DNA of 64,000 nt from Puia dinghuensis (GTDB lineage Bacteria; Bacteroidota; Bacteroidia; Chitinophagales; Chitinophagaceae): positions 682,001 through 746,000 of the forward strand of contig NZ_BMJC01000005.1 of NCBI RefSeq assembly GCF_014642875.1, written 5' to 3'. The notes under the pieces are model-generated. The model was not told where the DNA came from. It did not search any database and worked only from the letters and a program-made list of their open reading frames with translations. The stretch's first letter is position 1. Every line of letters starts with the position of its first letter. A program made the translations under genes and the position numbers. Of the stretch, positions 24,414 to 33,930 are shown in pieces.

Positions 24414-26249
24414 CTATCTCACCAACAGCACCGTCCCCCGCCTCTCCACCGTCCTCCCCTTGATATCCACCCCCACCGCCAACCACACATACGTACCCGG
24501 CGGCAGCTCCTTCCCATTCCTCGTCCCATCCCAGCCCACTCCCGTATTCGTACTCACAAACACCGCCGTCCCCCACCTATCCCAAACGCCAAAAGACACC
24601 ACCCTCATCCCCGGCGCCGTCACCCGCAACACATCATTATGGCCGTCATGGTTCGGTGTAAACGCATTAGGAACAAAGATATCCCCCACCGAATACACCT
24701 TCACCACCACCGTATCCACCCCCATACACCCATCGGCCGTCGTCCCCGTCACCACATACTCCGTCGGCAGCAACGCTTCCAGCACCACCGGGTTGGCTGA
24801 ATAAGGATCGCTAAGCCCATCCGGTGGCGTCCACTGATACGCGACAAACCCGCTGTTGCTCACATCGATCGCATGTAGCGGAACGGGTTGCCCGGCCACC
24901 ACATTCGTATCATCACCCGCCAACAGCTGCGCCGGCGGCAACACGTTCACCGTCACCGCGGCATTGTTCAGCGACACACAGCCATTCACATCTTTTACCT
25001 GGAGAGAATAGGTCGTCGTGGCGGTTGGCTGCACCACGGTGGGGTTCGCTAATTTAGCGTCATTCAAAAACGTGAACGGCTTCCAGCTATACGTAAACGT
25101 ACCGCCACCCGCACCACCAGCCGCCGCCCCAGTACCCTGAAGCACTACTGATTTACCATAACAAGTCGTGTCGGCCGTCGTCGCCGCACTGGCAACAGGC
25201 GCCGGGTTCACAGTCACCGTTACGGCAGCGGTCTGCACACACGCCTCCCACGTCGCCGTCACCGTATACGTGGTCGTCACATCCGGGCTGGCCACGGGCG
25301 AAGCGCTCGAAGCATTGCTAAGACTCGCCGCAGGGCTCCAGGAATAAGAAACATTGCTTTCGTTCGTGCCCGCCTTCAGCCGGGCACTCTTCGATTCACA
25401 AATAGTCGCATCGCCACCCGCCGTCAGAACAAGCGAATTGGTCAGCGGCACCGTCACCACAGCCGTCGAAACACAGCTATTCCCATCCTCCACATATACC
25501 GTATGTGCACCCGAAGTGACCCCGCTAAAGTCAGGCGAAGACCCATATGCACCGGCATCGATCTTATAGGTCAAAGGCGGCAGGCCGCCCGTAGCCGAGA
25601 CCGTCACCGTGCCGTCATTACCCGCGCAGGAAGCAGCCTGCGGAGTCGCCGTCACCGACGGTCCCGCAATACCGCCAAGGATGACCGACGCCCGCTGGAT
25701 CGTATTCTGCGCATCCTCGACCACAATGTTGTAAAGCCCCCCGGGAATATTGGAGAAGGTATAACTGGTGTTGGTAGTCGACTGAAAGGTCTTCCCGCCA
25801 TCGATGGAATAGCGGATAGTGCCAACGCCGCCGCTCTCGGTTAACAGCCAAGCACCATTGGCGCCCCCGCAGGTCGCCGTGGTAGGCGTCGTAAGCAAGG
25901 TGATACACCCGATATTCACGGTGACGGAGATCGTCACCGGAGCATTGACGCCATCAGCCACCGTCAATGTATAGGTCCCGGACCCCAGATTGTTATAATA
26001 ATTGTTCGGCGTGAAGCCGGATGTATAACCCGGACCGTTGAGGGAGTACGTGTAGGCCCCCGCACCTCCGGCCCCCGTCGCGGTAACCGTCCCATCCGGA
26101 TGACCGCACTCCGCACTCGTCGCCACCGCCGTCACCGACAAAGGCGCCTGCCCATCGCACCGCCCCGCACACAGCAGCAGCAATGCAATGACGCACACAC
26201 ACAGGCCCCTGGACCTGCCTAGGCCAAAAAAGATAGAACGTCGCGACAT
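24414..26249 (-). CDS. Secreted SprB-like/CHU_C (T9SS type B) surface protein (611 aa)
   Basis: A signal peptide (GLCVCVIALLLLCAGRCDG) is followed by SprB-like repeats (for example GGVGTIRYSIDGGKTFQST, IPGGLYNIVVEDAQ). Ig-like modules of the form ATICESKSARLKA ... YTVTAT follow. The gliding-motility-associated C-terminal domain closes the protein (DIFVPNAFTPNHDGHNDVLR ... WDRWGTAVF ... WDGTRNGKELPPGTYVW). CHU_C domains direct export by the type IX secretion system and cell-surface attachment. It probably acts as an adhesin or in motility. It lies downstream of tonB2 in the same direction but 86 bases away, so cotranscription is possible. Confidence 0.88.
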   Translation of the reverse strand: MSRRSIFFGLGRSRGLCVCVIALLLLCAGRCDGQAPLSVTAVATSAECGHPDGTVTATGAGGAGAYTYSLNGPGYTSGFTPNNYYNNLGSGTYTLTVADGVNAPVTISVTVNIGCITLLTTPTTATCGGANGAWLLTESGGVGTIRYSIDGGKTFQSTTNTSYTFSNIPGGLYNIVVEDAQNTIQRASVILGGIAGPSVTATPQAASCAGNDGTVTVSATGGLPPLTYKIDAGAYGSSPDFSGVTSGAHTVYVEDGNSCVSTAVVTVPLTNSLVLTAGGDATICESKSARLKAGTNESNVSYSWSPAASLSNASSASPVASPDVTTTYTVTATWEACVQTAAVTVTVNPAPVASAATTADTTCYGKSVVLQGTGAAAGGAGGGTFTYSWKPFTFLNDAKLANPTVVQPTATTTYSLQVKDVNGCVSLNNAAVTVNVLPPAQLLAGDDTNVVAGQPVPLHAIDVSNSGFVAYQWTPPDGLSDPYSANPVVLEALLPTEYVVTGTTADGCMGVDTVVVKVYSVGDIFVPNAFTPNHDGHNDVLRVTAPGMRVVSFGVWDRWGTAVFVSTNTGVGWDGTRNGKELPPGTYVWLAVGVDIKGRTVERRGTVLLVR

Positions 26250-26335
26250 ATAAGGGTAACTTGCGTTAAAAATAGCACTTATCCCTTAGATGCACAACGT
26301 TCTTCCCACGGGCCTTCGTCGATCCTGCGCCGCGC

Positions 26336-27163
26336 TCACTCTTTACTTATCTCAAACCCCACCGGCTGCATCCTGTAAGCCTTCACATACCGCCCATTCT
26401 GCAACGCGGGGATCCACTTCCCGCTCTTCTTTATCACCCGCACCGCCTCTTCCCGCAGTCCACCCGTCTCCGGACCCGACACCGCTTCTACATCACTCAC
26501 GTTCCCCTCTTTATCAACAATAAACCGCACCATCACCTTTCCCGATATCTCATTATTCAATGCGTCCTCGGGATAACGCAGGGTCTTGTTCAGAAATCGT
26601 ACCCACGCCTGCATTCCCCCGGGAAAAGAAGCATCGACCTCAACCTTGACAAACAGCTTATCCGCATCCTCCTCCTGCCTCTTCGGCGCCTCTATAACCC
26701 CCTTCCCGCCATCGCCAACCGGTGGCGTCGTCACTCCATCGTCTTTAACGCCTTCCTGGTTCACCGTCCCGATCTTCACATCATCCAGCTTGTCCTGTTC
26801 CGGCGGCTTCTCGTCGGGCTTCACATCCTCCTTGACAATTCTCGGCGGCGTAAACTGCTTTATCTCTATCTTCTGCTGCGGCAATGCCGGCGGCGGCGGC
26901 GTTGGTGGCGGCGTCTCCACCTTTTCCTTCACTGCCTCTAACATGACATCATCCACTGGCATCGCTGTCTTCACCTTCCCGCCATCGCGGCCCCATACAA
27001 ACCCGGCAACAAACACCGTCAGGATCACCCCTGCCGTCACAGACAACGCCCGGACAAGCCGCCGGTTATAGGTCCTGCGCAGCTGGTACGCGCCATAATC
27101 CTTATTTCTGCCCTCGAACACGATATCGAGGATATCAGCTTCAAGTAATTTTTTCGGCTCCAT
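26336..27163 (-). CDS. tonB: TonB-family energy transducer, second copy (275 aa)
   Basis: The N-terminus (MEPKKLLEADILDIVFEGRN, then KDYGAYQLRRTYNRRLVRAL) leads into one membrane helix. A Pro-rich periplasmic linker (ETPPPTPPPPALPQ) follows, then a TonB C-terminal domain with GSGPE-type strands (GKVMVRFIVDKEGNVSDVEA, VRVIKKSGKWIPALQNGRYV). It is a paralogue of the gene at 27268 and follows it after a strong terminator, so it is probably expressed separately or at a lower level. TonB transmits proton-motive force from ExbB/ExbD to outer-membrane receptors. Confidence 0.9.
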   Translation of the reverse strand: MEPKKLLEADILDIVFEGRNKDYGAYQLRRTYNRRLVRALSVTAGVILTVFVAGFVWGRDGGKVKTAMPVDDVMLEAVKEKVETPPPTPPPPALPQQKIEIKQFTPPRIVKEDVKPDEKPPEQDKLDDVKIGTVNQEGVKDDGVTTPPVGDGGKGVIEAPKRQEEDADKLFVKVEVDASFPGGMQAWVRFLNKTLRYPEDALNNEISGKVMVRFIVDKEGNVSDVEAVSGPETGGLREEAVRVIKKSGKWIPALQNGRYVKAYRMQPVGFEISKE

Positions 27164-27209
27164 AAGTAATAAGTTTATTACTAAGATGCCAAACTAACCC
27201 GAATCCATA

Positions 27210-27248
27210 ACCGCAAATAAAAAGACCCGCGCCTAACGGCGCGGGTCT
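27210..27248 (-). terminator. Strong intrinsic terminator between the tonB genes
   Basis: AGACCCGCGCC (27223-27233) and GGCGCGGGTCT (27238-27248) form an 11-pair stem with a 4-base loop. On the minus strand they are followed by TTTTTATTTG, 20 bases after the stop of the first tonB gene. Confidence 0.9.
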
Positions 27249-27267
27249 CACAATCTATTTTAAGATC

Positions 27268-28098
27268 TTATTGAGCCTCCAGCTTGAACACAATCGGCTG
27301 CTTCTTGTAAGACTTCACCTGCCGTCCATTCTGAACAGCCGGCGTCCACCTACCACTCTTCTTGATAACGCGAACCGCTTCCTCACGCAAGCCGCCCGTT
27401 TCCGGACCGCTTATCGCATTCACATCACTCACGTTACCTTCCTTATCCACAATGAACTGTACAACCACCGTACCCTGAATCTCGTTGTTCACAGCGTCGT
27501 CAGGATAACGCAGGTTCTTGTTCATATACCGCAACCATGCTGCAGCACCACCAGGGAATTCGGACTCGATCTCCACCTTCGTAAAGGTCTTGTCATAGTC
27601 TTCTTCGTCCTTCTTGGGCGCTTCGACTACCCCTTTACCGGCATCACTAACGGGGGGAGCAGTAATCCCTTCGTCCTTGATACCTTCCTGGTTGACGGTA
27701 CCGATCTTGGTGTCCTCCAGCTTCTCTTGTTCCGGTGGCTTCTCTTCTTCCTTCACCTCATTATCCTTCACGATCTTGGGAGGCGTAAACTTGGCCATTT
27801 CCACCTTCGGGGGTTCCACCTTCGGCGGCGGAGGAGGCGGCGGCTCATTTTTCTTTTCTTCTTTTACGTCTTCGAGCTGCACATCTTCCACTACCATCGC
27901 CTGTTTCTTCGGGCCGCCATTCAAATTGGATAAAAAGTATCCAAGGAATAGCAACAGGATCACGATGGCAGTACCTATAATCGCCTTCATCAGACGCTTA
28001 TTATAGGTCTTGCGCAGTTCGTAAGCGCCGTACTCCTTGTTCTTACCCTCAAAGATGATATCAAGGATATCGGCGTTTAGTATTTTGTTGACTTCCAT
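27268..28098 (-). CDS. tonB: TonB-family energy transducer, first copy (276 aa)
   Basis: The architecture matches the 26336 gene: a cytoplasmic start MEVNKILNADILDIIFEGKN, one membrane helix (IIGTAIVILLLFLGYFLSNL), a Pro/Glu/Lys-rich linker (NEPPPPPPPKVEPPKVEM), and a TonB C-terminal domain (GTVVVQFIVDKEGNVSDVNA, RWTPAVQNGRQVKS). It is the last gene of the exbB-exbD-exbD-tonB operon and is followed by a strong terminator. It couples the inner-membrane proton channel to TonB-dependent receptors. Residue-level similarity to the second copy is high throughout, pointing to tandem duplication. Confidence 0.93.
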   Translation of the reverse strand: MEVNKILNADILDIIFEGKNKEYGAYELRKTYNKRLMKAIIGTAIVILLLFLGYFLSNLNGGPKKQAMVVEDVQLEDVKEEKKNEPPPPPPPKVEPPKVEMAKFTPPKIVKDNEVKEEEKPPEQEKLEDTKIGTVNQEGIKDEGITAPPVSDAGKGVVEAPKKDEEDYDKTFTKVEIESEFPGGAAAWLRYMNKNLRYPDDAVNNEIQGTVVVQFIVDKEGNVSDVNAISGPETGGLREEAVRVIKKSGRWTPAVQNGRQVKSYKKQPIVFKLEAQ

Positions 28099-28158
28099 TG
28101 TAAATGGTTATGTATTAATTAGATGCAAAACCTCCCGGATTCCATAAACCCGGAAAAA

Positions 28159-28698
28159 TTATTTTATCCCGTTCGCCTGCTCCGTGGCCGCTATGAACTT
28201 ATACTCGTCCGGCGTAATATCCACAAGGGCATAACGCTTCACGTCGTCGATCTTCATCTCATCCAGGATGTTTACCGTATTCTTATAGGTAGCATCCTTG
28301 GTGGGCTTGATGATCACCATGAAATCCTTCGGGTCCGTCCTCCGCTTCTTGTCCAGGATCACATCCCGGATAGCATTCTTGCTGAAGGAAGAACTCTGCA
28401 ACTTGGAAGGATCCAGACCTTCGTAATAATATACCATATTATTTTTCGAAGGCATCACTGTCAACGCAGCAGACTCTTTCAGTTTGTTCTGCTCGTCCGG
28501 CTTATCCACATCCTTCGGCAGGTTGAGCTTCATGGCTGTCGGCTGACTCATCGTAGTCGTAAAGATAAAAAACGTGATCAGCAGGAAACCCAGATCTACC
28601 ATGGGAGTAAGATCCACCCGTGTGGAGAGCTTTTTCGCTTTCTTCACGCCGGGTTTACCTTTATGTCCACCCCCGCTTGAAGTATCCATTTCTGCCAT
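28159..28698 (-). CDS. exbD: ExbD/TolR-family biopolymer transport protein (179 aa)
   Basis: One N-terminal membrane helix, LTPMVDLGFLLITFFIFTTT, carries the conserved Asp (VDLGFLL) that takes part in proton transfer. A periplasmic domain with LPKDVDKPDEQNKLKESAA and KDFMVIIKPTKDATYKNTVN follows. Residues before the helix are Lys-rich, as is usual on the cytoplasmic side. It is third in the operon, 60 bases upstream of tonB. With ExbB and the second ExbD it forms the proton-driven motor of the TonB complex. The two ExbD proteins differ, so they may form a mixed complex. Confidence 0.92.
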   Translation of the reverse strand: MAEMDTSSGGGHKGKPGVKKAKKLSTRVDLTPMVDLGFLLITFFIFTTTMSQPTAMKLNLPKDVDKPDEQNKLKESAALTVMPSKNNMVYYYEGLDPSKLQSSSFSKNAIRDVILDKKRRTDPKDFMVIIKPTKDATYKNTVNILDEMKIDDVKRYALVDITPDEYKFIAATEQANGIK

Positions 28699-28905
28699 AA
28701 CAATAGCTTTTTTTAAAGTTACAAAAATTTGCCCGGTCCTCCCGGCATTTCCCGGTCTCCCCGGATCATCTTTTCACCGGCACGGGGCCTCAACTCCGTT
28801 CACACCAACAAAGGATGGTTTTCTCATGTGTGTCATACTTCAATAATTTATTGAACCTTAACACCTTAAACATCTCATTGTCGTCGCCTCGGCCCCAGCC
28901 CGATC

Positions 28906-29595
28906 CTATTGCTCCGAACTCTTGTTGCCCGTCTTCTGCTGCAGCTTATCCAGTTCCGACCCCGGAGGCGGCGCCACCGGACTGGTCACCAGCTGGAATT
29001 TCAGCTGATCGTTTTTCTTAAAGGCGATGATAGCCCCCTGAAAAGCAGGGTATTTGGCGGCATCGTCACCCTTCACCAGGATATTCATATGTCCACCGTT
29101 AAAACCGCCGCCCGCAGACACGGTTACAGCCGCCCGGACCCAATCGGTCAGTTCATTGTTGGTGCTGTCCTGCGCGGGGATCCCCGGTAAAGCCAGGTTC
29201 TTCAGCTGATCAGGCCCCAGGTCGAGGTAGTGCTTCAGCCCGGTAAACGGTACCCCGATATAAGAGCTCGGATTTGCATAGAAATTCTTTTTCTCGGCAT
29301 CCGTCAGGGTAATGTTCTTTGACGTCGCAATAGCCTCGAGAATCTCCTTCTTTTCGGTCGCGTTCGCGTCACTTACGCTGAAATAGACCTTTCCATCATG
29401 ATCTATCGTGACCATTATGACATTCTTGTCGGGCGCCACCTTGGACGACACCGAACTCGGCGTGACAACGGTCAACGCCTCAGCCGGCTTGAACTTGGTC
29501 GCCAAAATGAAGAACGAAAGCAGCAGAAAAGCGACATCGCACATCGCGGTCATGTCGATATTCGTGCTCTTACGCGGTATTTTTGCTCTTCCCAT
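28906..29595 (-). CDS. exbD: ExbD/TolR-family biopolymer transport protein, larger (229 aa)
   Basis: After the basic start MGRAKIPRKSTNIDMTAMCD comes the membrane helix VAFLLLSFFILATKFKPAEA, with the conserved Asp in MCDVAFLL. The periplasmic domain is extended compared with classical ExbD (229 versus about 140 residues). It includes a Gly-rich segment GGGFNGGHMNILVKG and ends in a Gln/Ser-rich tail. The 206-bp spacer to the next exbD is unusually long for this operon but has no other gene. It is second in the operon after exbB. Confidence 0.92.
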   Translation of the reverse strand: MGRAKIPRKSTNIDMTAMCDVAFLLLSFFILATKFKPAEALTVVTPSSVSSKVAPDKNVIMVTIDHDGKVYFSVSDANATEKKEILEAIATSKNITLTDAEKKNFYANPSSYIGVPFTGLKHYLDLGPDQLKNLALPGIPAQDSTNNELTDWVRAAVTVSAGGGFNGGHMNILVKGDDAAKYPAFQGAIIAFKKNDQLKFQLVTSPVAPPPGSELDKLQQKTGNKSSEQ

Positions 29596-29726
29596 TGTAA
29601 ATATTGTTTATAGTGTTACGCGTGTCTCATTTCCTATTACAAGGGATAAGACCCACTTTTTCCTGATTTCCACAAGGCGTTGGCAAATTTTAACAATACT
29701 GTGCCGCAACCCATCCTCTCCCCACC

Positions 29727-30593
29727 TTATTTGTACAGGGAAGCAAAGCTCTGCGTCAGCGTGAAACCGCTCTCGTCGATACCATAAGTAATACCATCGA
29801 TCTTGGTCGTGAAGATGTTATACATGATGATGGAGATGGCCGACGTACCGATACCAAGAGCCGTGTTGTAAAGGGCCTCGGAGATACCTTGAGAAAGGCG
29901 TTGAGCAGCTTCCCCGCCACCAGCTTCACCAAGCGCGGCAAAAGACCTGATCATCCCGAGTACCGTTCCAAGCAGACCCATCAGGGTAGCCACCGAAGCG
30001 ATCGTCGAAAGGAATACAAGATTTTTTTCCAACATGGGCAGCTCCAAAGCGGTAGCTTCTTCTACTTCCTTCTGGATAGCCAGTACCTTTTGCTCAGTAT
30101 CCAGTTCGGCGCTGATCATTTCTTTGTATTTGCGCAGACCGGCCTTCATTACATTACCTACTGAACCCTTCTGCTTGTCGCATTCGGCGATAGCGGCATC
30201 GACGTTCTTGTTGGCAAGATGATATTGCACTTTGCGGATGAATTCAGCGATATTGCCGCTGCCAGTAGCCTTGGAGATCGTCATGAAGCGCTCGATCACA
30301 AAAGTCAGCACGGTCAGGAAAGCGCCGATAAGGATAGGTACGATGATCCCACCCTTGTACATCCGGGCAATCGCCGACTTCGGTCCCTCCTGCGTAGGCC
30401 AAAAGCCGCCGGAAGCGTCGGGTTGTGTAAAGTTGCTGTCAGCGCCGATAATAAATCTCCAGATCAGATATCCGGCAACAACACACACCAACGGTGCGAC
30501 CCAGGAAATGGAATTGCTCTTTTTTCTTGGTTGAACAGATGAGGAACTTTTAGCTGCTGTCGCTGTCGCTGCAGTCGGTTTTGTTTCAGCCAT
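29727..30593 (-). CDS. exbB: ExbB/TolQ/MotA-family proton channel (288 aa)
   Basis: A Thr/Ala/Ser-rich cytoplasmic start is followed by membrane segments at about 28-47 and 83-103 (GGIIVPILIGAFLTVLTFVI). The conserved MotA/TolQ/ExbB domain includes LEKNLVFLSTIASVATLMGL, LLGTVLGMIRSFAALGEAGG and IMYNIF. This is the channel subunit that uses proton flow to drive ExbD and TonB. It is the first gene of the operon; its promoter must lie in the 30.6-31.2 kb spacer, where the near-start region is very AT-rich. Confidence 0.94.
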   Translation of the reverse strand: MAETKPTAATATAAKSSSSVQPRKKSNSISWVAPLVCVVAGYLIWRFIIGADSNFTQPDASGGFWPTQEGPKSAIARMYKGGIIVPILIGAFLTVLTFVIERFMTISKATGSGNIAEFIRKVQYHLANKNVDAAIAECDKQKGSVGNVMKAGLRKYKEMISAELDTEQKVLAIQKEVEEATALELPMLEKNLVFLSTIASVATLMGLLGTVLGMIRSFAALGEAGGGEAAQRLSQGISEALYNTALGIGTSAISIIMYNIFTTKIDGITYGIDESGFTLTQSFASLYK

Positions 30594-31219
30594 GATCGTT
30601 TGTTTTTAGTGTTTTTTAAAAAAATTGAAGTATGTAATAGAAAATGAATGTACAATTCTAAGGAAAAAAGCCTTTCAATAGACGAAATTGGATAGATAAA
30701 ATTTTATGGGCCACACAAGATAAGGAATTTTAACAATGTAAAAATCCCATCTCGATCCGCTCCGTCGGAGATAGCTGTCCCCCGGAATGGAAACCCTTTC
30801 ATACGATGGTAAATGGTTATGCAGGATGCGATCGATAGCCCGCCACGACAGAGTACGCGTCCCATTGGGGAAGGATAATGTGCCGCAAATCCGCTGTTCA
30901 AAAAAGTAGCGGATTTCCGGCAAACCACATATGTCTGAAGAACTTCGTCGGGCCTGCTTCGCCACGGCCCTCCTCGTTCGCAACCTTCGCTTTCGCTCGG
31001 TTGTGGTCGAGCCACCTCCGCGGCTCTTGGACAGCCCTAAAACCAAAATTCAAAAAGGTAAATCTACGGGATTTTACAATGCAGAAGAAACGATTGCACA
31101 CTTATTAATTCCTTTTAATTCTCTCTCCATCGGCTATTCATCTTGGTACAAGTTCGTACAAATCCCCCGGCCCGCCGCCACAAACTCCTCCGCCTCAAAT
31201 ATCACCCGCGAAAACGCCC
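30594..31219. other. 626-bp spacer with an imperfect inverted repeat
   Basis: The spacer between the FtsX permease stop and exbB holds overlapping short open frames on both strands, none with family features. A 14-bp inverted repeat with one mismatch lies at 30882-30895 and 30908-30921 (AAATCCGCT / AGCGGATTT at its heart). The GC-rich part 30930-31030 contrasts with the AT-rich leader of exbB (30600-30690). It may be a degenerate mobile or dispersed repeat; no function can be assigned. Confidence 0.45.
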
Positions 31220-32509
31220 CTATTCATATCTCAACGCCTCTATCGGATTCAGCCGCGCCGCCTTCAAACTCGGATACAAACCCGCCGCAAGCCCCACCAG
31301 GCTGCAGATAAAGATTCCCCCCAGCATCCACGCCCAGGGCATCACAAACCCCGTCGACAACACCAGGGAAAATACATTCCCCACCAACACCCCCAGCACC
31401 ACCCCAAACCCGGCCCCGATCAGGCTGATCAGCACCGACTCGAACAAAAACTGCTGCCGCACATTCCGCTGCCGCCCACCAATCGCCTTTACCAGCCCTA
31501 TCTCCTTCGTCCGTTCCGTCACCGCCACCAGCATGATATTCATCAGCGCCACCGCCGCCCCCACCAGCGTGATCAACCCAATGATCACCGCCGCTCCGGT
31601 TATAAAGGCAAGATTCTTCAGCAGCAGGTTCACAAACGTATCACTCTTGTCGATATTGAAATTGTCCCCCTCCGTCACTTCCAATCGGCGGATCGGCCGG
31701 AAGACCCCCTCGGCCTGGTCGATCGCCCCGTCGATCAGCTTCACATCCGCCACCTTCACCTGGATGTTAAAAGAAGTAGCACCCCCGCCGCCAAAAGGAC
31801 TACTGCCACCCACATTAAAAAACCGGCGAACGTTATTATAGGAAGTAATGATCACATTGTCCTGGTTCATCCCCAGCGTCGACCCCTTCGTTTCCAGCAC
31901 CCCTACCACCCTGAACGGCAGGTTATTGACATTGATGATCTTCTCCAGCGGCGCCTCTGGATTCTTCCCGAAGAACCGCTGGGCGATCGTACTCCCGATG
32001 ATCGCCACATTCCGGCCTGTCCGGACATCCAACGTGTTCAGATTACGGCCCGCCGCCAGGGAGAACCCGTTGAGATCGATATAATTCTCATCCCCGCCCA
32101 GGATCCGGACATTAGGGTTCGTTTTGACGTCGCCCATCGACACCACCGCATCCTGCGACCCGTTTATGTTCAGCGACACCGTAGCCGGGTATTGAAAACG
32201 CGCCTGAAACGTCTCCGCCTGGTATTTGGTTATCGATACATTGGAATTGGACTTCTTCTCCCTCAACCCCTTACGTTCACGTTGCGGCCCATCGTGGAAA
32301 TTGAACCACTTCTTATTATGGATGGTAAAGCCATTAGCCCCCATCGCCGAAAAGCTCTCGGTAAATTTCTGCTTCATTGCGTCGATGGCAGTATTGATAC
32401 CCACCAGCGCCATGATGCCAAAGGCAATAATGGAAACTGTAATACCCGTCCGCAGACGGTTGCCCCGAAGGTTGCGATAGGCGAGGGAGATCGTGTCAAT
32501 ATACCTCAT
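31220..32509 (-). CDS. MacB-type ABC transporter permease, short form (429 aa)
   Basis: The N-terminus MRYIDTISLAYRNLRGNRLR leads into a first membrane helix and a MacB periplasmic domain (about residues 50-270). Three C-terminal helices form a single FtsX domain with MLVAVTERTKEIGLVKAIGG and EAL at the end (LNPIEALRYE). This is the classic four-helix MacB/LolC-type permease, unlike the three double-FtsX permeases in the window. The frame is complete. No ATPase is adjacent. It lies 20 bases downstream of nuoN in the same direction and might be read through from the nuo operon. Confidence 0.92.
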   Translation of the reverse strand: MRYIDTISLAYRNLRGNRLRTGITVSIIAFGIMALVGINTAIDAMKQKFTESFSAMGANGFTIHNKKWFNFHDGPQRERKGLREKKSNSNVSITKYQAETFQARFQYPATVSLNINGSQDAVVSMGDVKTNPNVRILGGDENYIDLNGFSLAAGRNLNTLDVRTGRNVAIIGSTIAQRFFGKNPEAPLEKIINVNNLPFRVVGVLETKGSTLGMNQDNVIITSYNNVRRFFNVGGSSPFGGGGATSFNIQVKVADVKLIDGAIDQAEGVFRPIRRLEVTEGDNFNIDKSDTFVNLLLKNLAFITGAAVIIGLITLVGAAVALMNIMLVAVTERTKEIGLVKAIGGRQRNVRQQFLFESVLISLIGAGFGVVLGVLVGNVFSLVLSTGFVMPWAWMLGGIFICSLVGLAAGLYPSLKAARLNPIEALRYE

Positions 32510-32529
32510 GCCCCCAATTTACAACAATA

Positions 32530-33927
32530 TTACCACGTATAAATCAGTCGCGACAACTGCCCCAGCAGGCTCTGTGGCCAAACCCCCAGCACCACCACGA
32601 TCACCGCCAGCACTACCAGCAGGCCCTTGAATCCAAGCCCCGGCTCAGCCTCGGTCGCCCCATCGCCGTCCTTAAAATACATCGCCTGGATCACCCTGAA
32701 GTAGTAGTAGACGCTCACCGCCGCGCATAACACGGCAAAAATTACCAGCCAAAGGTAGTGGCCGGTCGCTACGACGGAAGAAAGCATGTAATATTTAGCG
32801 AAGAACCCGCCGGTCAGGGGAATACCCGCCAGCGAGAGAAGAAAGATCGTACAGGTAGCTGCCAGCACCGGTTGCTGCCGGGCGAGGCCGTTAAAGCCCT
32901 CAAAAGTATAGTCCTTCATCCTGATCAGAACCGCAAAGATCCCGATCGTCGCAATGCTATACGCCGCCGCATAGAGGATAATCCCTTCCTTGGCAACCCC
33001 ATTCAGCGCCAGCAACGCCAGTAACATAAACCCGGCCTGAGCGATAGAAGAATACGCCAGCATCCGCTTCACACTCTGCTGAAACACCGCCGTCACATTC
33101 CCGATGAACAAGGTCGCCGCCGCGATGATGGCCACAAACACCTGCCACTTCTCCTGGCTGTCCCCAAAAGCCTCATCGAACAACCGGATAAAGCCCACAA
33201 AGATCGACACTTTCACGATCGTCGCCATAAAGGAGGTGAACACCGTCGGCGCACCGTCATATACATCGGGCGTCCAGAAATGGAAGGGCGCCGCACTCAC
33301 CTTAAAGGCCATGGAAACAAGCAACAACAGCAACCCGGCCATGAATAGCGGAGTCACCGCCGTTTTCCCGCTCCACAGGTCATCGATAAAGAAGGTCCCG
33401 GTTTGGGTCGCGCCGTAAAGAAAGGCGATCCCCAGCAGCATCAGGCCCGTCGAAAAGGCCCCCATGAGAAAATATTTCAGCGAAGCCTCATTGCTCTTCA
33501 GGTTGCGCTTGTCGGCGCCGGTCAGGATATACAGCGGGATGGAAATGATCTCGATCCCCAGAAACAGCATCAGCAGCGTATTGAACGTCGTCACTATCGC
33601 AACCCCGCACAACACGAAAAAGATCAGCGCAAAATATTCGGCAAGATGATGCCCCACCTTCTCCATGTCCCGCCCCGACAGCAACACATACAGCAGCGTA
33701 CTGCCAAACGCGATCAGGTTTCCCAACAGCCCGAACGTGTCAAAATACAACATCTTGTGCACGTTCACCGTCATCAGATGATACCCGATCATATCCGCAT
33801 AGTTCCCCAGCACCAGCAACACCAGCCCTACAACGGCGACATTGCGGATCGCGGTCTTACTCGTCGTAAAAATGCCGCTAAACATCATGACGATTCCCCA
33901 AACAGCAGAGAGCAAAATTGCATTCAT
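32530..33927 (-). CDS. nuoN: NADH-quinone oxidoreductase subunit N
   Basis: This membrane-arm proton-pumping subunit of complex I belongs to the Mrp antiporter family. It has about 13-14 helices. Signatures include GIEIISIPLYILTG, SNEASLKYFLMGAFSTG with the conserved Lys, and FKVSAAPFHFWTPDVYDGAP. Its 465 residues are normal. It is the last gene of the operon, 3 bases after nuoM. Confidence 0.96.
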   Translation of the reverse strand: MNAILLSAVWGIVMMFSGIFTTSKTAIRNVAVVGLVLLVLGNYADMIGYHLMTVNVHKMLYFDTFGLLGNLIAFGSTLLYVLLSGRDMEKVGHHLAEYFALIFFVLCGVAIVTTFNTLLMLFLGIEIISIPLYILTGADKRNLKSNEASLKYFLMGAFSTGLMLLGIAFLYGATQTGTFFIDDLWSGKTAVTPLFMAGLLLLLVSMAFKVSAAPFHFWTPDVYDGAPTVFTSFMATIVKVSIFVGFIRLFDEAFGDSQEKWQVFVAIIAAATLFIGNVTAVFQQSVKRMLAYSSIAQAGFMLLALLALNGVAKEGIILYAAAYSIATIGIFAVLIRMKDYTFEGFNGLARQQPVLAATCTIFLLSLAGIPLTGGFFAKYYMLSSVVATGHYLWLVIFAVLCAAVSVYYYFRVIQAMYFKDGDGATEAEPGLGFKGLLVVLAVIVVVLGVWPQSLLGQLSRLIYTW

Positions 33928-33930
33928 ACT

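Noticed and set aside
30675-31046. Arg/Ser-rich frames before exbB
   Set aside because: Several overlapping frames of similar length on both strands, a hallmark of noncoding GC-rich DNA.
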